From an uncultured Woeseiaceae bacterium (GTDB lineage Bacteria; Pseudomonadota; Gammaproteobacteria; Steroidobacterales; Woeseiaceae): a stretch of 64,000 bases of DNA. Location: assembly GCA_947258565.1 (NCBI GenBank), contig CAMYJB010000015.1, positions 118,117 to 182,116 on the forward strand. Direction: 5' to 3'. The notes beneath the pieces are model-generated. The model saw only the letters and a program-made list of their open reading frames with translations. It ran no database searches and was not told the DNA's origin. Below, in pieces: positions 52,854 through 61,910 of this stretch (the first letter of the stretch is position 1; the number at the start of each line of letters is the position of its first letter). Made by a program: the position numbers and the translations under genes.

Positions 52854-53782
52854 GCTTTCTTGCTCCGGGCGCGCACCGATTCGACCATTGGGAAACCGAG
52901 CTCTTCGCGGCTCTTGAAATACGCCTCGGCGACCGCCCGCGCCAGGGTGCGGACGCGCAGGATATAGCGCTGCCGCTCACTGACGGAGATGGCCTGGCGT
53001 GCGTCCAGAAGATTGAAGAGGTGCGAGGCTGCGAGCATCTTTTCGTACGCCGGTAATGCGAGATTGAGCTCGATGAGGCGCTCGCAATCGTGTTCGGCGT
53101 GGTCGAAGTCGTGGAACAGGGTATCGATATCGGCTTCGTCGAAATTGTAACGGGACTGTTCGACCTCGTTCTGGTGATAGACGTCGCCATAGGTGATACG
53201 GCCCAGCGGACCGTCGGTCCAGACGATGTCGAAGATGCTCTCGACGTTCTGCAAATACATCGCGAGGCGCTCGAGGCCGTAGGTGATTTCGCCGGTTACC
53301 GGGCGGCACTCCAGGCCGCCGACCTGCTGGAAGTAGGTGAACTGGGTAACCTCCATCCCGTTCAGCCACACCTCCCAGCCGAGGCCCCAGGCGCCGAGCG
53401 TCGGAGATTCCCAGTTGTCTTCGACGAAGCGAATATCGTGCACGAGCGTATCGATACCGATGGCCTCGAGCGACTCGAGATAGAGGTCCTGGATGTCGTC
53501 CGGTGAGGGCTTGATGGCCACCTGGTACTGGTAATAGTGCTGCAGCCGGAACGGATTGTCCCCGTAACGGCCGTCGGTGGGTCGTCGGCTCGGCTGCACA
53601 TAGGCAGCGCTCCACGGCTCCGGCCCGACCGCGCGCAGGAACGTCGCCGGGTGAAAGGTGCCGGCACCCATCTCCTTGTCGTAGGGCTGCATCACGACGC
53701 AGCCGCGCTCGGCCCAATACTGCTGCAGGCAGAGAATCAGGTCCTGAAAGGACAGAAACGATTGTGCGTCCTTGGCACTCAT
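52850..53782 (-). CDS. glyQ: Glycyl-tRNA synthetase alpha subunit
   Basis: This 310-residue catalytic alpha subunit begins [20 protein letters not shown] and contains the family segments [19 protein letters not shown] and [20 protein letters not shown]. The start at 53782 is the family start; the frame runs to 53932 without conserved sequence. It forms glyQ-glyS-gmhB-plsC with almost no spacing. Confidence 0.97.
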   Translation of the reverse strand: MSAKDAQSFLSFQDLILCLQQYWAERGCVVMQPYDKEMGAGTFHPATFLRAVGPEPWSAAYVQPSRRPTDGRYGDNPFRLQHYYQYQVAIKPSPDDIQDLYLESLEAIGIDTLVHDIRFVEDNWESPTLGAWGLGWEVWLNGMEVTQFTYFQQVGGLECRPVTGEITYGLERLAMYLQNVESIFDIVWTDGPLGRITYGDVYHQNEVEQSRYNFDEADIDTLFHDFDHAEHDCERLIELNLALPAYEKMLAASHLFNLLDARQAISVSERQRYILRVRTLARAVAEAYFKSREELGFPMVESVRARSKKA

Positions 53783-53865
53783 TGAACGGGTGTCACTTGC
53801 GGAAAACCCGCGAAGTATAGGGCACTCGGGCGAATTCGGACACCACCGCCCGGCCCGCCTTGTCC

Positions 53866-54148
53866 CAGGCGCAATTCTCGAACCGCGACCGCTCTTGCCC
53901 CAGCGGGCGGCCGGGGCATTTGTCTCCCTCATGGCTCGCTACGCTGCGCTTTACTTCGGTCGACAAACGCCCCGGTCCGCCCGCACCCGTCCGAACGACG
54001 CTGCGGCCGGGCCTGGCAGGCGGGCCGCGAGGACTGCCTTTTCGAGGAAGTAAAGCGCAGCCGCGCGCAGCGCGGCGAGCCATGACGAGAAAAGGCATCG
54101 GAGCGACCCGCCGATCGAGATACGGTCGCGGTTCGAGAACTGCGACTG
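53866..54148. repeat. Long imperfect inverted repeat between glyQ and glnA
   Basis: A unit of about 92 bases at 53866-53957 recurs inverted at 54047-54148. Both copies contain TTCTCGAACCGCGACCG near one end and ATGGCTCGC then GCTGCGCTTTACTTC at the other, with diverged middles and a GC-rich centre at 53958-54046. Translated frames (AQFSNRDR in both copies) have no recognised family and are treated as chance. It is probably a repeat family of this genome or a decayed mobile element. Its position may also terminate or insulate the divergent glyQ and glnA units. Confidence 0.6.
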
Positions 54149-54184
54149 AGCGCGGCTGGCTAAAACGGTGCACAGCGCCACGGC

Positions 54185-54201
54185 CGCACTAAAATAGTGC
54201 G
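54185..54201. promoter_or_regulatory. NtrC binding site 1 upstream of glnA
   Basis: CGCACTAAAATAGTGCG fits the NtrC consensus TGCACYANNNTGGTGCA at most positions and is nearly a perfect palindrome. It lies 31 bases (about three helical turns) from site 2 centre to centre. Confidence 0.65.
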
Positions 54202-54215
54202 CTCATGAGGCGGCT

Positions 54216-54232
54216 TGCACTATACTGGTGCG
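54216..54232. promoter_or_regulatory. NtrC binding site 2 upstream of glnA
   Basis: TGCACTATACTGGTGCG matches the NtrC consensus TGCACYANNNTGGTGCA at all but the last base. Its centre is about 97 bases before the predicted sigma54 transcription start, like the enhancer of E. coli glnA. Confidence 0.85.
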
Positions 54233-54293
54233 AGCAACGGATGAGGCATTACCCGAAATCTATTAAAAACAGTGGCTTGGATAAAGCACCATT

Positions 54294-54310
54294 TTGGCAC
54301 GCTTAATGCA
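54294..54310 (+). promoter_or_regulatory. Sigma54 promoter of glnA
   Basis: TTGGCACGCTTAATGCA agrees with the sigma54 consensus YTGGCACGNNNNTTGCW at all but one position, with GG and GC elements at the required -24/-12 spacing. It lies 66 bases upstream of the glnA ATG. Together with the NtrC sites it predicts nitrogen-limited activation. Confidence 0.9.
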
Positions 54311-54325
54311 ACAGTCAGGCAACCG

Positions 54326-54343
54326 GGCCGGCAGTTGCCGGCC
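54326..54343. other. GC-rich hairpin in the glnA leader
   Basis: GGCCGGCA and TGCCGGCC flank a two-base loop, forming an eight-base-pair stem about six bases after the predicted glnA transcription start and 32 bases before the ATG. There is no T-run. It may protect the mRNA 5' end; a role is not established. Confidence 0.5.
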
Positions 54344-54375
54344 GTTTCTATGCATAGCGAATCCTGGAGGAAATC

Positions 54376-55785
54376 ATGACGCCCGCAGAGGTACTCGGCC
54401 TCATCAAAGAGAAAGAGGTCAAATTTGTCGACTTTCGGTTCACGGACACGAAAGGAAAAGAACAACATGTCACCGTGCCGGCCCATACGGTCGATGAGGA
54501 CCTGTTCGAGGACGGCAAGATGTTCGACGGTTCGTCCATCTCCGGCTGGAAGGGCATCAACGAGTCCGACATGATCCTGTTGCCCGACGCGGCATCGGCC
54601 GTGGTCGATATCTTCACGGACGAGGTCACCATGAACCTGCGCTGTAATGTCATCGAGCCGTCGACGATGCAGGGCTACGATCGCTGTCCGCGATCGCTTG
54701 CCGAGCGCGCCGAGGCATACCTGAAATCGACCGGCATCGCCGATAGCGCCTTTTTCGGTCCCGAGAACGAGTTCTTCGTCTTCGATAGTGTTTCCTGGGA
54801 CGATTCGATGCAGGGTGCCTTCTACAAGGTCGACTCCGATGAGGGTGCCTGGAACACGGACCGCAGCCTCGAGGAGGGCAACACCGGACACCGCCCGACA
54901 GTGAAGGGCGGCTACTTCCCGGTACCGCCGGTCGACTCGCTGCACGACATTCGTTCCGCGATGTGTCTCGCGCTCGAGGAGCTGGGCCTCACGACCGAGG
55001 TGCATCACCACGAGGTTGCTACGGCGGGTCAGTGCGAAATCGGCGTCCTGTTCAACACGTTGGTGCGCAAGGCCGACGAGGTGCAGGTCCTGAAATACGT
55101 GGTTCACAACGTTGCGCATGCATTCGGCAAGACCGCGACCTTCATGCCGAAGCCACTGGTCAATGATAACGGCAACGGCATGCACGTCCACCAGTCACTG
55201 GCCAAGGACGGCGAGAACCTGTTCTCGGGTGACGGCTATGGCGGCCTGTCGGATACGGCGCTGCACTACATTGGCGGCATTATCAAGCACGCAAAAGCCC
55301 TCAACGCGTTCACGAACCCGGCGACGAACAGCTACAAGCGACTGGTGCCCGGATTCGAGGCGCCGACGATTCTCGCCTACTCGGCCCGTAACCGGTCGGC
55401 ATCGATCCGCATTCCGTACGTATCGAACCCGAAAGCGCGCCGCATCGAAGTCCGCTTCCCGGATTCGATGGCCAACCCGTACCTTGCGTTCTCGGCGATG
55501 ATGATGGCCGGTATCGACGGCATCCAGAACAAGATCGATCCGGGCGATGCCATGGACAAGGATCTCTACGATCTGCCGCCCGAAGAGGAGAAGCAGCTCA
55601 GGCTTGTGGCCTTCTCGCTGGACGAGGCGCTCGCCGCGCTCGACGAGGATCGCGAGTTCCTCAAGGCTGGCGACGTGTTTTCCGATGACCTGATCGACGC
55701 GTATATCGACCTGAAGTTGGAGAACGTCACGCGGCTGCGCATGACCACGCATCCGGTCGAATTCGACATGTACTACAGCCTCTGA
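54376..55785 (+). CDS. glnA: Glutamine synthetase, type I
   Basis: This 469-residue enzyme joins ammonia to glutamate with ATP. Family signatures are [17 protein letters not shown], the ATP/metal-binding region [17 protein letters not shown] and [14 protein letters not shown]. The adenylylation tyrosine is Tyr398 in [10 protein letters not shown], so it should be regulated by GlnE as in GSI-beta enzymes. GGAGG precedes the ATG. It is transcribed from a predicted sigma54/NtrC promoter and is followed by DUF4124, ntrB and ntrC. Confidence 0.98.
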   Translation: MTPAEVLGLIKEKEVKFVDFRFTDTKGKEQHVTVPAHTVDEDLFEDGKMFDGSSISGWKGINESDMILLPDAASAVVDIFTDEVTMNLRCNVIEPSTMQGYDRCPRSLAERAEAYLKSTGIADSAFFGPENEFFVFDSVSWDDSMQGAFYKVDSDEGAWNTDRSLEEGNTGHRPTVKGGYFPVPPVDSLHDIRSAMCLALEELGLTTEVHHHEVATAGQCEIGVLFNTLVRKADEVQVLKYVVHNVAHAFGKTATFMPKPLVNDNGNGMHVHQSLAKDGENLFSGDGYGGLSDTALHYIGGIIKHAKALNAFTNPATNSYKRLVPGFEAPTILAYSARNRSASIRIPYVSNPKARRIEVRFPDSMANPYLAFSAMMMAGIDGIQNKIDPGDAMDKDLYDLPPEEEKQLRLVAFSLDEALAALDEDREFLKAGDVFSDDLIDAYIDLKLENVTRLRMTTHPVEFDMYYSL

Positions 55786-55801
55786 GGTGTCAAAACTGTG
55801 A

Positions 55802-55827
55802 ACCGGGCGGCATTTTGGCCGCCCGGT
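55802..55827 (+). terminator. Hairpin downstream of glnA, possible terminator
   Basis: ACCGGGCGGC and GCCGCCCGGT form a perfect ten-base-pair stem with a six-base loop (ATTTTG), 16 bases after the glnA stop. No T-run follows, so termination may be partial. Such a hairpin would let glnA be made in excess over the downstream ntrBC genes. Confidence 0.5.
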
Positions 55828-55866
55828 CGCTGCCCCAGAAGCGGAATTAATTGCTATGCTAACCGT

Positions 55867-56391
55867 ATGGAATTGCGCCCTGTTTTCATGCTCGTCTGCC
55901 TGCTCGTGGCTGTGCCCGCGGCGGCTCAGGAGGCCTATCGCTGGGTCGATGAAGACGGCGTCGTGCATTACTCCGACCGCCCCCGCGAGGGCGCAGAAGC
56001 CATCGTGTTACCGGCACCGAATGTTGCAACCACTCGCCGTGTGCAACGGCCTTCTGCGGCACAGGACGAGGATGACGAGCCGGCCGAAGAGCCGCAGACC
56101 GGTTACACCAGTATCGAGATCGTCTCACCCGGGGCGGAAGAAACGCTATGGAACATCGAGGGCGTCCTGAACGTCTCGGTGGCGCTGCAACCGGGTCTGC
56201 AGCCCGGTCACCAGGTGCGCGCGTATTTCGACGGCCAGATGCAGCCGGTGAGCGGCACGAGCTTCCAGCTGCAGGAAGTCTGGCGGGGGGTCCACAACAT
56301 CCAGGTCGAGGTCGTGGATGCGACCGGCAAGATGATGATCCGCAGTCGGCCGAGCCGCTTCTACGTGCAGCAGAACACGGTGGCGTTCTAG
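55867..56391 (+). CDS. Exported DUF4124 protein
   Basis: This 174-residue protein has a signal peptide (MELRPVFMLVCLLVAVPAAAQ) and the DUF4124 signature AYRWVDEDGVVHYSDRP just after it. A Glu/Asp-rich linker leads to a beta-rich C-terminal domain (SIEIVSPGAEETLWNIEGVL) resembling an Ig-like fold. DUF4124 genes commonly sit between glnA and ntrB in gammaproteobacteria; the function is unknown. I start at 55867; a longer frame from 55798 would add residues before the signal peptide. Confidence 0.85.
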   Translation: MELRPVFMLVCLLVAVPAAAQEAYRWVDEDGVVHYSDRPREGAEAIVLPAPNVATTRRVQRPSAAQDEDDEPAEEPQTGYTSIEIVSPGAEETLWNIEGVLNVSVALQPGLQPGHQVRAYFDGQMQPVSGTSFQLQEVWRGVHNIQVEVVDATGKMMIRSRPSRFYVQQNTVAF

Positions 56392-56438
56392 CCGGGGGCA
56401 CGTCCGCGGGCACGAAAGGTGCCGGCGACGATGGCGCA

Positions 56439-57500
56439 ATCTCCGAACAAGCAAAGAACATCCTCGACAGTCTCAGCTCCGGCGTAATCCTGCTGGACCG
56501 GAACCTGCTCATCATGGGGCTCAATCCTGCCGCGGAGAACATACTCGGCATCAGCCAGCGGCGCGCATGCGGCGAATCGCTGCTGCGGCTGCTCGATGAC
56601 GATCCCGAGCTGCGCGATATCCTCAGCCGGGTCGGCGCGACCGGCGATCACTACGCGAACGAGCTGCGTCTCGGGCCAAACGAAGTCGAGTCGGACGAGC
56701 GGATCGTCGACTGTCGCGTATCACCGATCGACGGCGGACGGGCAGCGCTGCTCGTCGAGCTCACCGACGTCACGCGGCGCTCTAAGATCAGCCGCGAAAA
56801 TGCGCTGCTGATTCAGCACGGTGCCGGGCGGCAGATGATCAGACAGCTCGCTCATGAGATCAAAAACCCGCTAGGCGGAATCCGGGGTTCCGCGCAGCTG
56901 CTCGCGCGTCAGCTCGACGACGAGGAGCTCACCGAGTACACCGACGTCGTCATCAGCGAGACGGATCGGCTCGCCAATCTCGTCGACACACTGCTGGGCC
57001 CCGGGGGCGCGCCGAACAAGCAGCCCCTGAACGTGCACGAGCTGATCGAGTACGTGGTACGCATCATCGAGGCGGAAGACCGACGCTCCCTGCACGTCGT
57101 CCGCGACTACGATCCGGGACTGCCGCTTATCGAGCTCGACAGGGATCAGATGGTGCAGGCCCTCCTCAACCTGATGCGGAACGCGGCGGCCGCGCTCGAC
57201 GGCCAGGGTACGATTACGCTGCGCAGCCGCGCCGTCACGAATTTCACGATCGGCGATATCCGCCACCGCGTCATCGCCAGCATCGAAATCCAGGACGACG
57301 GTCCGGGCATACCGGCAGACTTGCAGGACACGGTGTTCTACCCGCTCGTTACAGGCAATCCTCACGGCACGGGGCTGGGGCTGCCGGCGGCCCAGGAGCT
57401 GCTCAGCCGGCATGGCGGTCTGATCGAATTCGAAAGCCGGCCGGGACGCACGATATTTTTCGTGCGCATACCGCTCGATCAGAAGGGGCCGGCAGAATGA
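56439..57500 (+). CDS. glnL: Nitrogen regulation histidine kinase NtrB (start uncertain)
   Basis: This sensor kinase phosphorylates NtrC under nitrogen limitation. A PAS domain covers the N-terminus (ILDSLSSGVILLDRNLLIMG). The H-box is RQLAHEIKNPLGGIRGSAQL, with the N-box NLMRNAAAAL and G-boxes DDGPGIP and GTGLGLPAAQELL following. After the DUF4124 stop there is no in-frame ATG, GTG or TTG; an ATG at 56431 is out of frame. The position given is an in-frame ATC that yields about 353 residues (E. coli NtrB 349). The frame stays open back to an ATG at 56148 inside the DUF4124 gene. It overlaps ntrC by four bases. Confidence 0.88.
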   Translation: MSEQAKNILDSLSSGVILLDRNLLIMGLNPAAENILGISQRRACGESLLRLLDDDPELRDILSRVGATGDHYANELRLGPNEVESDERIVDCRVSPIDGGRAALLVELTDVTRRSKISRENALLIQHGAGRQMIRQLAHEIKNPLGGIRGSAQLLARQLDDEELTEYTDVVISETDRLANLVDTLLGPGGAPNKQPLNVHELIEYVVRIIEAEDRRSLHVVRDYDPGLPLIELDRDQMVQALLNLMRNAAAALDGQGTITLRSRAVTNFTIGDIRHRVIASIEIQDDGPGIPADLQDTVFYPLVTGNPHGTGLGLPAAQELLSRHGGLIEFESRPGRTIFFVRIPLDQKGPAE

Positions 57501-58897
57501 CGGCCGAGACGCTCAAAGTCTGGGTTGTCGACGACGACCATTCGGTCCGCTGGGTGCTCGAAAAAGCCTTGCGGCAGGAAAAGATGGAGACCAGGAGCTT
57601 CGAGCGGGCCGAGCATCTGCTCGAAGCGATGGACCACGAGTCACCGGACGTCCTCATTACCGACGTGCGCATGCCGGGTATGAGCGGCATCGCCCTCCTC
57701 GAGGAGGTCAACCGCCGCTGGCCGGATCTCCCGGTCATCGTGATTACGGCCCACTCGGATCTCGAGAATGCTGTGGCGGCCTACAAAGGCGGTGCCTTCG
57801 AGTATCTGCCGAAACCGTTCGATATCGACGAGGCCGTGGAGCTCGTGCGACGGGCGGCGCGGCGCGGCAGCCAGGAACCTGAGGACGCTGCCGGGTACAG
57901 GCAGGACATCCCCTCGCTGATCGGCCAGGCGCCCGCAATGCAGGAGGTGTTCCGCTCCATCGGGCGGCTGGCCGGTTCGAGCATGACGGTGCTGATAACC
58001 GGCGAGTCGGGCACCGGCAAGGAACTCGTCGCGCGCGCACTGCACGAACACAGCCCAAGAGCCGACAAGCCTTTTGTTGCACTCAATACCTCCGCGATCG
58101 CGGCCGAACTTCTCGAATCCGAACTGTTCGGCCACGAGAAAGGCGCGTTTACCGGTGCCGACGCCCGGCGCATAGGGCGATTCGAACAGGCGGATGGCGG
58201 TACCCTGTTCCTCGACGAGATCGGTGACATGTCGCCGGCGCTGCAGACGCGCCTGCTGCGCGTGCTGGCGGAAAGCGAGTTCTATCGCGTCGGCGGGCAA
58301 CAGTCGATCAAGGTCGATGTACGCGTCATCGCTGCGACGAACCAGGATCTCGCGCGAGCGGTCAGGGAATCGCGTTTCCGCGAAGACCTGTTCCACCGCC
58401 TGAACGTCATTCGCATCAACACGCCGCCGCTGCGGCAGCGGCGCGAAGACATCCCCCTGCTGCTCAATCATTACCTCGCCGATGCCGCACGCGAGCTTGC
58501 GGCATCGACGAAGTCCATCGATCCGGAGGCCATGGACGTGCTGCGGAGCTATGACTGGCCCGGCAACGTCCGCCAGCTGGTGAACGCGACGCGCCGGCTG
58601 ACCGTGACCGCTCCCGGTAGCGTCATCGGCATGCAGGACCTGCCGGCGGAAATGGGCGGCGCCGCGTCCCACGAACGCGCCACGCAGGACTGGACCCGCA
58701 GTCTTGCGAGTTGGGCGGAGCGTCAGCTCAGCTCGGGGGAATCGCCCTTGCTCGACCGGGCTTTACCCGAGTTCGAGAAGACCCTGATCCGCATCGCGAT
58801 GAGCCAGACCAACGGGCACCGCCAGGAGGCCGCCAGGCTCCTCGGCTGGGGCCGCAATACCCTCACGCGCAAGATGAAGGCGCTGCATCTCGACTGA
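57497..58897 (+). CDS. glnG: Nitrogen regulator NtrC
   Basis: This 466-residue sigma54 activator has a receiver domain with phosphoacceptor Asp56 (VLITDVRMPGM), an AAA+ domain with Walker A GESGTGKE (169-176) and the sigma54-contact loop GAFTGA (216-221), and a C-terminal Fis-type helix-turn-helix (QEAARLLGWGRNTLTRKMKA). It should bind the sites at 54185 and 54216 and activate glnA. Confidence 0.97.
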   Translation: MTAETLKVWVVDDDHSVRWVLEKALRQEKMETRSFERAEHLLEAMDHESPDVLITDVRMPGMSGIALLEEVNRRWPDLPVIVITAHSDLENAVAAYKGGAFEYLPKPFDIDEAVELVRRAARRGSQEPEDAAGYRQDIPSLIGQAPAMQEVFRSIGRLAGSSMTVLITGESGTGKELVARALHEHSPRADKPFVALNTSAIAAELLESELFGHEKGAFTGADARRIGRFEQADGGTLFLDEIGDMSPALQTRLLRVLAESEFYRVGGQQSIKVDVRVIAATNQDLARAVRESRFREDLFHRLNVIRINTPPLRQRREDIPLLLNHYLADAARELAASTKSIDPEAMDVLRSYDWPGNVRQLVNATRRLTVTAPGSVIGMQDLPAEMGGAASHERATQDWTRSLASWAERQLSSGESPLLDRALPEFEKTLIRIAMSQTNGHRQEAARLLGWGRNTLTRKMKALHLD

Positions 58898-58899
58898 CC

Positions 58900-58924
58900 T
58901 GTAGGCGCCCGCCTCGGCGCACGA
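58900..58924 (+). repeat. REP-like element after ntrC
   Basis: TGTAGGCGCCCGCCTCGGCG followed by CACGA matches the REP element at 2538-2562 at about 20 of 25 positions, in the orientation following ntrC. It may help end or stabilise the glnA-ntrBC transcript. Confidence 0.55.
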
Positions 58925-59322
58925 TTGCGGTATTCGATCCGCAACAGTTCTTTATCCGCCGGGCGAACCGACTCGGTGAGCACAGAGTCAGGCCGGTGTC
59001 GAAACCTGCCAATGGCGACGTCCGCTTCACCCTCAATGCCGGCCGCTTGAACAACCGCTTTCACGGTATGAGAAATTTCCGCTAATGACCCTTACCGGAC
59101 GGTCATCTCTGAGACGAGTTTCGGTCAGGTCTTATCACTCAAGCTTCTGCACGTGGGCACCGCAGCATTTCGCCTTCAGGCGAATGCCGCGTAACCGTTT
59201 GCGATGATTGGCGCGCACGGCAAGATGGGCCTCCTCGGATCAAACTTGCGACCCCTTGCCTTGGGATAGCAGTACTCTAACAGCTAAGCTTCGGGCGCCG
59301 GTATTGGGCAGACAATTCCATA
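58925..59322. other. Intergenic stretch with no recognised gene
   Basis: About 400 bases lie between ntrC and the convergent small secreted-protein gene. No reading frame shows family features or a ribosome binding site. A short inverted pair, TTCGCCTTCAGGCGAA around 59168-59183, could form a hairpin. Composition is less GC-rich than the neighbouring genes. Confidence 0.4.
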
Positions 59323-59688
59323 CTAGTCCGGCGCTTCGATCTTCACCCAGACGGCATTACCGTCATCGTCGACGTAGGCCTCGATACGCTGCCCCACTTC
59401 GCAATCTTCGAAGCTGCTCATCTTATTCTGCTTTTTGGCCCGGGTCTTGTCGAGGTAATACCGGGTTGCCGGTGTCATTGTGACCGGTTTCGTTTCGCCG
59501 GCAACGGAAACCATCATGCGATAGTCTTCGTGGTCGACGCTCGAAATCGAACCAATAATACTGTCGTCCCCGGAGACACCGGGCGACTCACCAATCGGGA
59601 TGTAAACCTCGGTCGCCTGCTGCGAAAATGCGGCATTGCCGACGATTAGTGAAAGTGTCGCAAGAAAGATTTTGGCGGTCTGTTTCAT
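59323..59688 (-). CDS. Small secreted protein of unknown function
   Basis: This 121-residue protein has a signal peptide (MKQTAKIFLATLSLIVGNAAFSQ) and a compact acidic beta-rich domain: SIIGSISSVDHEDYRMMVSV, TPATRYYLDKTRAKK and VGQRIEAYVDDDGNAVWVKI. The pattern resembles small OB-fold periplasmic proteins (DUF5666-like), but I cannot assign it. Its ATG overlaps the stop of the di-haem protein gene by one base, so the two are probably translated together. Confidence 0.75.
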   Translation of the reverse strand: MKQTAKIFLATLSLIVGNAAFSQQATEVYIPIGESPGVSGDDSIIGSISSVDHEDYRMMVSVAGETKPVTMTPATRYYLDKTRAKKQNKMSSFEDCEVGQRIEAYVDDDGNAVWVKIEAPD

Positions 59689-61040
59689 CAGTCAACCATC
59701 CTCACGCGGGCGCGCTCGAGTTCGGCAGCCGCATCGTCCACCAGGCGCTTCGCCTTCTGGCCACTGCTCCCCTGCGCACGCTCCACGAGTGCTTGCGCCT
59801 CTTCGAGATGCGCCGCAGCTATCGGATGCAGGCCGGCGCCGGTCAACACCTGGTGCGCATCTTCGATCTCGAAACCCGCGCGCCGAATCAGATTGGTACG
59901 CTGCGCCTCAGTCAGCCGGTAGTCAGGGTATGCCGAATCCAGCAGGCCAGCACTCTCGCGGATATTTTCGAGAGAATTGATGACCCTAAGGAATGCCGCG
60001 ACAGCGACAACCTGCGTCGCGTCGAGGTTGATGCCACTGCCGGTCGCGCCAACCAGCAATGCGCCTGCCGGAGAGTTGTTGAACGCATCGCCATTGTAAA
60101 ACGCTACCGCACCCTCAATCGTCTCAACCGAGTTGTTATGAAAGAACGGCCCGGTATCGGCCGCCTCGACAAGTACTGTCGTGTTGAATTCGCCCGTGCC
60201 CGGCGAACCCAGGCCGTCGTCGGGGGGTACGAGTTCGCCGGACAAGTCGGCCGGCTGGTCCGGCAGATCTTCAACACCCGTATTGAAATTCAGATTACCG
60301 GCTGTTGGTCCGAAAATATCGGGGTCGCCGTTCGCTCCCGCATTGAAATGACAGGCATTGCATTTGCCTTGCGTTCGATCGATGAAGATCTCCTGGCCAC
60401 GCGTTGCAACGATCCCTTTGAGCGGCAGCGGCAATGCGAGCTCTTCCTGACGGCCGAGCGAAAGCTGAAATGCCTCGAGCGCATCGAGCTCGGCATCCGT
60501 TGGTAGCCTGAAGTCGACACCTGCGACCCGGTTCGTCGTCTTTGGATAATGTTGAATGACGGCGCCCACCGCAAAAGATCGCAGGGAGCCATCCCCGGGT
60601 GAGCCGTCGCCCGACCATCCGGTCTGCGGGCCAGCCGCACTGTCGATCGACGTCCTTAGTGCCAGCGTATGTGGTACGCCGCGCATATTGAAGTTGTTTG
60701 CGAGGTCGTCAAAGCCATCCTGATTCTCCAATATCATTGCGAACTCGCGAATCAACCGTGGGTTCTCGAAATTGTTCGCCAGGTCTGGATTGGTATCAGA
60801 AACAAACAAGGCATCGTCGGGACCGAGTGATGCAATAAATGCCGGCGACAACCCAAAGTTGTCCTCGACCCGATGACAGGTGCCGCAGGTGCGGCCGTTG
60901 CCGGAGAAGGTCTCTTCGAAAAAGATCCGTTCGCCTTCTTGCACCAGCAGCACATCCGGCGGTGGTGCCGGCAGGGTTTCGCAACCTACGACAGCGGTCG
61001 CGGCAAGTGCGCACAAGCTCGTTCGAATCTTCCAAGGCAT
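59688..61040 (-). CDS. Di-haem cytochrome c peroxidase / MauG-like lipoprotein
   Basis: This 450-residue envelope protein has a signal sequence with a likely lipobox (ATAVVGC), then two haem c sites: CGTCH near the N-terminus and CNACH in the middle. Segments such as NMRGVPHTLALRTS, GWSGDG and GPFFHNNSVETIEGAVAFYN match the bacterial cytochrome c peroxidase/MauG superfamily. A helical C-terminal region follows (AAAHLEEAQALVERAQGSSG). Peroxidase or an oxidative modification role is possible. I start at 61040 from the signal sequence; a longer frame to 61253 adds no signal. Confidence 0.85.
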   Translation of the reverse strand: MPWKIRTSLCALAATAVVGCETLPAPPPDVLLVQEGERIFFEETFSGNGRTCGTCHRVEDNFGLSPAFIASLGPDDALFVSDTNPDLANNFENPRLIREFAMILENQDGFDDLANNFNMRGVPHTLALRTSIDSAAGPQTGWSGDGSPGDGSLRSFAVGAVIQHYPKTTNRVAGVDFRLPTDAELDALEAFQLSLGRQEELALPLPLKGIVATRGQEIFIDRTQGKCNACHFNAGANGDPDIFGPTAGNLNFNTGVEDLPDQPADLSGELVPPDDGLGSPGTGEFNTTVLVEAADTGPFFHNNSVETIEGAVAFYNGDAFNNSPAGALLVGATGSGINLDATQVVAVAAFLRVINSLENIRESAGLLDSAYPDYRLTEAQRTNLIRRAGFEIEDAHQVLTGAGLHPIAAAHLEEAQALVERAQGSSGQKAKRLVDDAAAELERARVRMVD

Positions 61041-61415
61041 GACCAAACCCCGTTCGATGACGATGCGGCTATTCTGCGTTATTGATAACGTATTGACAAT
61101 GTCGTCGATCGCCGACAGCGCCGGTCTGCCCGGCGTTGGCGGTGAAGTGGATGCCCCGGCCTGAGCGCCTTCAGGAGCAGTCGGCCGCGATGAGTTCGGC
61201 TTCGAAGGAAAGGATATTGTGCGAATGGAAAAAGCGACGAATGTGTTGGCCATTCCTGCTTATTATTAAATCGCGTTGTGTGTTCGTAGTACTGGAACGG
61301 AGTCGCTCAAGCGGCAAGTATTGGTCGGGATACCTGTTCAGCTCCAGTGCGCAAAATGGGTCAGGAGTTTCCGCCGATGGCCAGGATTCCTTTGGCACGT
61401 GCGTATTATCCAAGA
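61041..61415. other. Divergent spacer, no gene recognised
   Basis: This 375-base spacer separates the di-haem protein gene from the plus-strand gene at 61416. On the minus strand TTGTCA followed 17 bases later by CAGAAT, near 61065-61100, is a weak candidate promoter for the di-haem gene. No reading frame with family features was seen. Confidence 0.35.
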
Positions 61416-61910
61416 ATGAACATTCGTCGAATGTTACTCGTGTGTGTTGTTGCCTGGATTTTGGCCCTTGGCCAAGGCGTTGCTGTGTGGAGTTGCGGAA
61501 TTGACGGGGCACTCTTGCCCCAGATCTACGCGTTGGAGGTCGTCGACGGTCAGCTTCAAGCGTACATCGGGCCAATTGAACGGGTCGATGACGGGCGAGG
61601 TAACGTTGCCACAGCGGTTGCTGTCAAAGACGATGCTACATGGCAAGTTCAATCTCGCACCCAGCGTCCTGTCAGGCGTGCATCCGCATATTCCGAAGCC
61701 TGCATGGACCCACCCCCGGACGAGGAATGGCTGAAAGCCAATAGACCCTGGTGGAGCCCCGAGGACCCATACTTTGAACAACGAATCGGGGTACGTGCGA
61801 CAGGCTCCGGTATACCCGGGGCGGTTCAGATCTCATTGAGCGAGCGGGACCGCGCCGAGCCGCGGTCGCGCTGGCCAACAAGAATGTACGAACGGCCTGG
61901 GCGATGGTGA
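61416..61910 (+). CDS. Hypothetical membrane or secreted protein, 3' end probably altered by an IS remnant
   Basis: This frame of 164 residues begins with a hydrophobic segment (RMLLVCVVAWILALGQGVAV), followed by a mainly beta-like region with no recognised family. The last 25 residues or so are encoded by DNA that, in another frame, is the C-terminal end of an IS110-type transposase, so the original gene was probably truncated and now reads into foreign sequence. The start at 61416 is chosen for the hydrophobic N-terminus; no strong ribosome binding site is seen. Confidence 0.45.
   Translation: MNIRRMLLVCVVAWILALGQGVAVWSCGIDGALLPQIYALEVVDGQLQAYIGPIERVDDGRGNVATAVAVKDDATWQVQSRTQRPVRRASAYSEACMDPPPDEEWLKANRPWWSPEDPYFEQRIGVRATGSGIPGAVQISLSERDRAEPRSRWPTRMYERPGRW

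Noticed and set aside
51009..52967. Open frame of 652 codons opposite glyS
   Set aside because: Longest shadow frame in the window, but glyS is unmistakable and this frame matches no family.
53793..54192. Overlapping small frames in the glyQ-glnA spacer
   Set aside because: The repeated AQFSNRDR peptide comes from the inverted DNA repeat being read in both copies. It is better explained as a DNA repeat than as genes.
56148..56438. N-terminal extension of ntrB inside the DUF4124 gene
   Set aside because: The extension is Gly, Arg and Ala rich with no PAS or kinase features and overlaps a real gene in another frame. It was kept only as a possible start in the ntrB note.
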